DNA from: Podospora comata
Lineage: Eukaryota; Ascomycota; Sordariomycetes; Sordariales; Podosporaceae
Assembly (NCBI GenBank): GCA_017354895.1
Contig: CP071496.1
Span: 3,286,001 to 3,350,000, forward strand
Direction of reading: 5' to 3'
DNA: 64,000 nucleotides
This document shows, in pieces, positions 57,708 through 64,000 of this stretch (position 1 is its first letter; every line of letters starts with the position of its first letter). The position numbers were made by a program, and so were the translations under genes. The notes under the pieces are model-generated. The model was not told where the DNA came from. It was given only the letters and a program-made list of their open reading frames with translations, and made no database searches.

Positions 57708-58874
57708 GATGCGCTATTTTATGACTTTGTATCCGCTACATTTGGCAGAGTTGAAGGAAGACTAGATGCTCTTTCGGCGAAATCCTGCACCCACACAATG
57801 ATAAGGCTGGCTCCGGCATTGTCCGCTGTGTCGCACGCTTGTGTGGCTTTTCGTGTCTTGTTTGTTGGTGAGAATGAAGTAGCAGTGTGTATTTGGTAGT
57901 TTTGTGACATGGGTACCCAGGTAGCGTTTCAGATAGTCGTCAAGCGCAAAATCGGTTGATTAGTGATCCCTAGGTACCATCCCCACAAAGGTTGTGATGT
58001 CTGGTGTGGTGGTGAGGCACCCTCCCACAAAATACATGCAATACACACAGCAAGTGTAAATCAAGACATATTATACTGTGAATCGTACCCTCAAAGCAAA
58101 TTACTAGGTCTTCCCATTATCTTTAGAGGCCTATTAGTTATCTTTAAAGGCCTTGTAGCTAGTTGTATTTGGTGAGCTTTGTGCGCCAAATCAAGCCGTA
58201 ATACCATTAAGTTAAGTCTATTCATGGAAGCCCTGAGCCAAAGTCGAGCTTACCTATGGCCGGCTCAGCTCAGATCATCCAAGGCTTTGTGGACCAAATA
58301 TGTTGGGAGTGTGCCAGACCGCAAGGCGCTGGAGCTATTTGGTGAGGTCACGGTCGGTGATATCACAGCTTTTTCGGCAAGTTTGACCTTTGCGAAAGGC
58401 GGCATTAAAATAGTCGGATAGCGGTGCGGTGAAGAAGATGGTCGCATTGGCTGACAAATAGCCATCAGGTTTTCGTCAGGTTGGTTTGGCACAGAGTTGA
58501 GAGCACTTGGCAGGTAGATTATCGCGAGGCATCGGCATGGCACACTGATTTGGATAGCTTTTCTGTATTAGACAATAATCCAAGATCAATAACATGATTC
58601 CAAGCAACTGCCCGCACTTTTCTAATCAATACAACTTGCCTCACAACATCAAGGAAACCCAGGATTTCTCCCAGCTTTCATGATGACGGCGTGAGAGGTT
58701 TAGAAGCAGATCCGGCATGATAGGACAACATTGCAATGAAAAGTGTCTCAATCTTGTTACGGAGCGTACAACGAGGCTAGTGATTATAAAAGTATGTGGG
58801 TTCTACAGTATTTACATTCAAGACTGACCTCTACGATCAGCATCTCACAGAGTCAGGTAAGCGGGACCAATTCC
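57708..58874. other. Intergenic region
   Basis: Short ORFs only. CCTAGGTACC and GGTACCCAGGTAG palindromes lie at 57911-57980. Confidence 0.4.
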
Positions 58875-61004
58875 TTAAAGCCCACGAGGCTGGAATCTCA
58901 GCTTTCCTCTCCGCAACACTGAAAATGGAGCCCCATGACGGGTTGAATAGGCTGGGCTTGCTCTGGTATGCAAGGGAGCTATGCAAGCTGTGACGAACCT
59001 CATGTCAGCCTTTGGACAATTTCCTTTCTCACTTCTGGAGAGACTCACTAATTCTGCTCGCCGGGAGGCGCTTTCGTGGCCCCGAAGGGACTTCCAGTAA
59101 GTGTAGAGAGGCCAATAGTAGCCGTCGTTGTCGCAGTGCGACAGCTCCTTCAGCTCCTCCGTCAACTCTTCGCCGTCTTCTATATACCGGTCTTCATTCA
59201 TGTTGTCCCATGTACCCTCTGCTTTTCCAATCAACCAGCAGGTAGCTTCAATGACGGCATCAATCCGCCCGTGAAGATCGGCAGGCTGAGGGGTTTCGTT
59301 TTGGGCAGCCTCTATGCTGGCCATGATGTTCCTGAGATTCGGAATCATGGGGGCTGTATCGTCGGTTCCGGCGATGCACAACTCCAGATGTTGAAACACC
59401 TCCACCACCCACAATGCGGCCTGCTCGTTGTCCGTGGTTTCCTCTCTGGTGATAAAGTCGCACGAGTCCTTGATATACAAATCGTACCACTGCAAGAACC
59501 CCATCTGCTCCAAACCCTCCACCCGACGACTATGCATCTCCCTGGCCGCAAATGCTAGGACCACTTGACTGCGTTGGCTGAACCAACCACCAAGGCAAGA
59601 CCCACATCCGCAGCAGTACTTGAGCTCGAGGAGCTCCTGCACAACCTCCCGGTCTTCCCCAAGCTCCGACGCAGACTTCACGGCCAGGCCGCTCACGTCC
59701 ATGTAGGGGGTGCCACTCAGAAGGCACCAAGACCGGATGGCCTTGTCGTTGAGGCCCGGGAAATCCTCAAAGAATCTCCAGTTCTTCCTCTCCCACGCGC
59801 AAATCGCCAAGAAGCGCTCACGCGAGTAGTCGCGCTCCCTCGCCTTTCCGAGCTGGTGCTCGAGCGCTTCCAGGGGCGTGCGCCCGCCTATGTTCTTGAC
59901 CTCGGCCAAGCGCGGCTGGCGCTCTAGAACGAACCTGATCGCCTCAAGCTTGCACGAGACGGCGGCCAGGTGGAGGAGTGTGTTTCCACACTCCCCGCGC
60001 ACGCCCCAGTCTTCGTGGTTGGGGTCCTCTGGCATCTGCTCCCTGAGGAGCGCGGTGCACTCCTCGTCGGTGGTGTGCTGTTTGCCCAGGTCTTGGACAA
60101 GTCTGGCCATGTGGACCGGCACAACGGTGAGCCAGGCGGGACGCACCCCAAACTCTTTCAGGTCGTGGTCGATTGCTTCGTCATCGGCAATGGTGAGCTT
60201 CCGTGAGGGATGGTCTGCGTTTGTCGTGTAGGCGAACCAGTCCGACTTTGCCACCCGGCGGAATCCTTGAGCTCTCCAAAAGGCCTCGGCTCTGCGCGTG
60301 ATTTGGTGGTAAACCGGTACATCAGCCCCCCTGAGGAGACCCAAGAGGCGTGAATATTCGCGAGGGTCTGGTCTGGGACGAACAAACAGATAAAGCTCCT
60401 CCTTCCCGCAGTAAGTCTCGTTGAGGTTGAGGACATAGTGCACAATTTTCGTGCCGAGACCCTGTCCACGCCAATCCGGCTCGACATGAAAGTCCTCAAG
60501 CAGGAGCACGTTCTTCATGCTGCTGAGCTCCTCTCCCCACACACCCGTGCCTCTTGTCTCAGGAAAGTCCGACCTATACCACTTGATTCGCATCCCCCCA
60601 TCATGAGTGAGAAGACCTCCCACCAACGAAGTAACCGTGCTGTAACGATTGCGACAGCTCAAATCCGCCTCGTTCAACAAATCCTCCAGATCCACATCCT
60701 CCATGACATAATCCCTCAGATCATCATACCTCTTCCGCTCATCATTCTTCAAATACTCAAGACATTCCCTGGCGTCGTCCAGATTAATCAAGACAGCGCA
60801 GAGTTCAGCGATGACCTCGCCATCAGAGCGAGAAGTGGCCTGGCAGCGGATCTCATTAAACCACCATGGACGGTCTTGAACAGGCTTGAGGCCCTTCCTC
60901 ATTCTGTGCTCATCGAAAAGTTCGTCCTCCTCGGTCCGTTTGTCGTAGTAGGGGACATTCTTGTTGATGATGTACTCGTCTGTTTGCTCGGAAACGTCAC
61001 TCAT
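58875..61004 (-). CDS. GNAT acetyltransferase-ankyrin fusion protein
   Basis: A long frame starts MSDVSEQTDEYIINKNVPYY; an upstream ATG at 61079 seems less likely. Residues about 60-240 hold a GNAT domain: NVLLLEDFHVEPDWRGQGLG (motif A, acetyl-CoA loop RGQGLG), KIVHYVLNL, and AEAFWRAQGFRRV (motif B). After VVPVHMARLVQDL come ankyrin-like units GNTLLHLAAVSCK and GRTPLEALEHQL. A Cys-rich segment (YCCGCGSCLGGW) follows. The end is uncertain: the frame runs to 58875, but a GTGAGT at 59048 (minus strand, phase 0) could start a final intron. Which substrate is acetylated is unknown. Confidence 0.8.
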   Translation of the reverse strand: MSDVSEQTDEYIINKNVPYYDKRTEEDELFDEHRMRKGLKPVQDRPWWFNEIRCQATSRSDGEVIAELCAVLINLDDARECLEYLKNDERKRYDDLRDYVMEDVDLEDLLNEADLSCRNRYSTVTSLVGGLLTHDGGMRIKWYRSDFPETRGTGVWGEELSSMKNVLLLEDFHVEPDWRGQGLGTKIVHYVLNLNETYCGKEELYLFVRPRPDPREYSRLLGLLRGADVPVYHQITRRAEAFWRAQGFRRVAKSDWFAYTTNADHPSRKLTIADDEAIDHDLKEFGVRPAWLTVVPVHMARLVQDLGKQHTTDEECTALLREQMPEDPNHEDWGVRGECGNTLLHLAAVSCKLEAIRFVLERQPRLAEVKNIGGRTPLEALEHQLGKARERDYSRERFLAICAWERKNWRFFEDFPGLNDKAIRSWCLLSGTPYMDVSGLAVKSASELGEDREVVQELLELKYCCGCGSCLGGWFSQRSQVVLAFAAREMHSRRVEGLEQMGFLQWYDLYIKDSCDFITREETTDNEQAALWVVEVFQHLELCIAGTDDTAPMIPNLRNIMASIEAAQNETPQPADLHGRIDAVIEATCWLIGKAEGTWDNMNEDRYIEDGEELTEELKELSHCDNDGYYWPLYTYWKSLRGHESASRRAELVSLSRSEKGNCPKADMRFVTACIAPLHTRASPAYSTRHGAPFSVLRRGKLRFQPRGL

Positions 61005-62535
61005 TTTGCCCTGGTTGAGTTGAAAGTCAGTATCAAGACAATGGAATTTCAAAAACATGACTGAGCTTGGGGTAAGCAAGCATGCTCACCATACCGTGAT
61101 TCGATATGAAAATCAAGATATATATTCTGATGATTCCTCAAGCGTACAAGCGTTGGTGTGTCGGGGTAGCTAGCCGTGCCGGAGACGAATATTGATGAGT
61201 TGGTAAGAATACCGCAGCTGATGGTCCAGTGTAGCACGAGGACTGCCGGAAATGAAGCGGGAGATGACTGATGGCGGGAAATTGGCTGACGATTGGCGAA
61301 AACGGAGGGGGAGAGAGACAATGGGAGAGAGGCGACGTGAGAGAGAACTCTGACGCGACGCGGAAACAAAGAGGAAGAGAGCTGCTGCTTGGTGTGAACG
61401 ATGAGGATAGACGTGGAAAGGAAGAACTGAGGCAATTGCGTCTTGCGAGGTCTTGATACTCCAGGGAACCGAAGGAAGAGAGGAAGAACCGATAACGATG
61501 ATGTTAAGAGGGACGAACAGATGATTCTTCTCGGTCGAGTGAATCCAGAGAGGAAGAACGGAGGGGGAGAAGCTTGGTCGGAGAGGTGAATTGCAAAAAG
61601 AGTTGGCGCGGCAAGGCCGAGTGGTTGTTTGCCGGATGGCCCTAAAAACCAGGCACCGGCGCCGAGTCGCCGGCCGGAGAGCCCGAATAACCAGGCACCG
61701 GCGGTGACTACCTTTCGTCTAAGCCCTTAGTTCGTCCCAGCCCTGAAAAATCTCTCCGCAAGCTTCCGTGGCCTTCCGCTCCCCTTCTGGGCTCCTCCGG
61801 CATCCTCCCATTCCATACCCTTCTGTGGTGTTTGCTGCTCCGTGGCCTTCCGGTAACAACATCACCTGGTCAAAATGCCAGGGTGAGACTACCTACACCA
61901 CACCTCAGCTTGTACTGTTTCCTAGGTTTTTAACATCAACTCCAAAGTTGCTGTTGTGAGTCATAACGATGTGTCACCTGCTCTTCATGGCTGACGCGGA
62001 CTTGACTGACAGCCTATCCCCTTTCGCACCATCGCCGGGAGCTGTAGTCAGCCTCATTGTCAAGGACGACCAGTTAGTGACAAGGGTTGTCCAGCACTCG
62101 ACACGAAACAAGGATAATCTTGACTGCGGATAACCTTAAATCAACGTCTTCACAAAACATATGCATTGCGATGACAACTCGAAACATCACGCAACAACGG
62201 AAGTGATAAGGTTACCACAAGACCAATTTGAGATGAATGCTTGTGTCTTTTTGCCAGTTGCTCCTCCCCAAGATAGCTCTGCCAGCAGGGTTCGCAGACT
62301 ACAGGCCTTCCCTCAACTAGAATTTCGCATCCCACCAGGTCTCTGCGCTCTTTCCCCTCATGGGTGATGTCGCCGTGGTGTTGTCTGGCGCCATGCCCAT
62401 TTAGCAAGCAACAACGACAGACTTGATCAAATTCCCGCCACTATAACCGACACAGTGAAGAGGCACCTCGACATGCTGGGGATCATTGGTGCAGTTCTCA
62501 TCAGAGAAGTAAGTGGCTATCACACACATGTCAGT
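61005..62535. other. Intergenic region
   Basis: Upstream of the GNAT-ankyrin gene the DNA is purine-rich (GAGGAAGA repeats, 61300-61570). A 15-bp direct repeat AACCAGGCACCGGCG occurs at 61647-61661 and 61689-61703. No gene supported. Confidence 0.4.
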
Positions 62536-62907
62536 TCAACACATGGCTGGTGAGGTTTCGTTCAAGATATTTGACATACTGGAGCAGCCGCCGGAGTTGA
62601 CGACGCGCACGCGGCGAACATCAATCTCGGTCCTGAAGCAGAAGGTGCCATATCGGTTGAGTCTGACAGTCATCCACTTCTTATCATTGCAGTTGATGCC
62701 AGTAGCCTCAAACATCTCGAAGAACCACTTGGGCGCGTCGCCGCTGCTGGCCGTGATGTTGTTTTCGTCAGTCGCGTTGGGGTTCCAGATGATATTGCTT
62801 TCGCCTGCGGGGGGCGGGAGGTCAATGGTCGTGGTGGGCTCGGCTGGGGCAGCCACACCAGCGCTGATGACGCCTAGGAAGAGGGCGATGATGGCAAAGA
62901 CCCTCAT
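62536..62907 (-). CDS. Small secreted protein (123 aa, four cysteines)
   Basis: The single exon begins with a clear signal peptide (MRVFAIIALFLGVISAGVAA, cleavage near APAEP). The mature part contains Asn-rich FNPNATDENN-like sites, KWFFEMFEATGINCNDKKW, YGTFCFR and VNSGGCSSM, ending PAMC. Four cysteines could form two disulphides. No known domain is seen. It is a small effector-like or cell-wall protein by size and secretion only. Confidence 0.72.
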   Translation of the reverse strand: MRVFAIIALFLGVISAGVAAPAEPTTTIDLPPPAGESNIIWNPNATDENNITASSGDAPKWFFEMFEATGINCNDKKWMTVRLNRYGTFCFRTEIDVRRVRVVNSGGCSSMSNILNETSPAMC

Positions 62908-64000
62908 GTTGATGATTGTTGGGTGGTATGTTGTGGTGTTGATTGAGGGACGATGTGAAGGTAGTCTGGCGTCGGGGGAGGGAGTGGTTGGTAGAGGAAG
63001 AGAAGCTTCAGGTCTTCGGCCGAGGACAGATGGGAATTAAGTACCTGAGCGTGAACCTGGGCAGGAGCAGTCTTGATGCGGTGGCCCGGGCGTTCCCATC
63101 AGTGAATATCGTGTCGTGGGACTCATGGTATTGCGATGATATCATAGCCTGGGATCATAGCCTGGGCTGGAGCAAGTGAGGCTCTCAGGCTGGCCAATCT
63201 CCTCCATTCCACGGAGCAACCGACTGCAGTTGAAGTAGCGGGAATGATGGGTCATGTTGCTTGCTGGTTGATCCGCTCAGCCGGCCGGCTCCAGCGCAAC
63301 GGCCGCAACGGAGCTACCTGGGCATCCACTCCACCTCGAATTCAGACGAGTTGACTGCGAAAAAGAACATACCGTGAGCCAGCTGACCGTGGTGTCACAA
63401 CCACGACGCAGTACTACAAAGCTAGCGGCAGTTCTCTGATGAATTCCCACTTTGCCGTTTGGCAGCACCCTGATCTTAACTCACCGGCCCCCAGAGGCTC
63501 ACTGCCAACTCAGGTAAATACCAATGATACCTGATTTCACGATCAGCTCTCTTTCAACGGAGAGCATGTCCGCGCGGCCACGAGGTAGATGATGAGGTCA
63601 TGGTTCTCGATGACTTGTTGGCCATTTTTAGGTTGTCGGGAGAAGAATTTAATGATAAGGCGGTGAGTGAAGAGCAGATACACCGGTTACCTCGGCCTGA
63701 CCTCCCAAACATTGAACCAAGGTGAACAGGTTCCCCTTCAGCTTCTACCGGAACTACGCGTGGTCTATTCCTTAAGCACATGGCGTAAAACTTTTGTGGA
63801 GAACGCAGTAGCTTTGGTTATCTAGCCTTTGGTGAGAAAATTTGGTATTGTTTGGCTTATCTGTTGACAGAAGGTACATCATGGATGTGTTTAGTTATTC
63901 GTGACGCCCCGCCTGTTGGGAGAACCCAAACGATAAATTGCAAACATCATCCTACCACAAGCACGAAAGAATTGGGAATAAGGTAAGCAAATATTCTGCT
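62908..64000. other. Intergenic region to the window edge
   Basis: Short ORFs without features. CGTGTCGTGG and tandem CATAGCCTGGGAT (63145-63171) are the only local repeats. Nothing supported up to the end. Confidence 0.4.

Overview
The window is nuclear DNA of a filamentous ascomycete, most likely a Sordariomycete and perhaps a member of the Sordariales. Short introns of about 44-120 bp carry CTAAC/CTGAC branch points. Single 5S rRNA genes are dispersed, one per strand. A tRNA-Glu gene has an intron. Protein families are typical of Pezizomycotina: NACHT-like/ankyrin proteins, CorA-like membrane proteins, CFEM, DUF1996, kelch-TM and P450. Several AT-rich, TpA-rich segments look like repeat-induced point mutation (RIP). 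Exon-intron models were read by eye from splice signals, phase and family resemblance. Exon phases were checked by arithmetic for the main models, but no search or transcript supports them.

Layout: 0-2.4 kb holds the 3' end of an ankyrin-C2H2 gene. 3.2-5.7 kb is a RIP-damaged subtilase. 6.3 kb has a tRNA-Cys. 7.1-9.8 kb has a 64-residue gene with a GC-AG intron and a complete CorA-like gene. 9.9-11.7 kb is a 63-bp-unit minisatellite lying against a kinase-like/proline-rich gene that has lost its N-terminus (11.8-16 kb). 16-21.5 kb is sparse, with one two-exon hypothetical gene and a pair of related small ORFs. 21.5-25.5 kb has three clean enzyme genes: NAPE-PLD/FMP30-like, cupin and LCM-type methyltransferase. 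25.7 kb is a RIP-damaged LTR. 27-33.2 kb is a large hydrolase-like/NACHT-like/ankyrin/ZZ gene. 34-38.4 kb has a small ankyrin-like gene, a 5S gene, a broken DUF1996 gene and a CFEM gene. 38.8-42.25 kb is a P450 with a pogo-like transposon in one intron, itself carrying a solo LTR. 43-47.3 kb has the second 5S gene, a broken kelch-TM gene and a broken SDR. 49.2-54.6 kb is a 13-exon hydrolase-like/ankyrin/CorA gene followed by tRNA-Glu. 55-64 kb has a membrane protein, a broken ankyrin gene, a GNAT-ankyrin fusion and a small secreted protein.

The common theme is modular proteins that combine ankyrin repeats or NACHT-like cores with different partners: C2H2, ZZ finger, inactive-looking hydrolase, CorA-like membrane domain, or acetyltransferase. 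Such architectures are associated with fungal nonself recognition, and the locus looks like a rapidly changing accessory region. Five otherwise readable codons have become stops, four TGA at apparent Arg (CGA) sites and one TAG at an apparent Gln site. Other genes are broken by RIP-like decay. The best candidate for something new is the hydrolase-like/ankyrin/CorA protein, read here as a possible membrane-acting effector with a recognition module.
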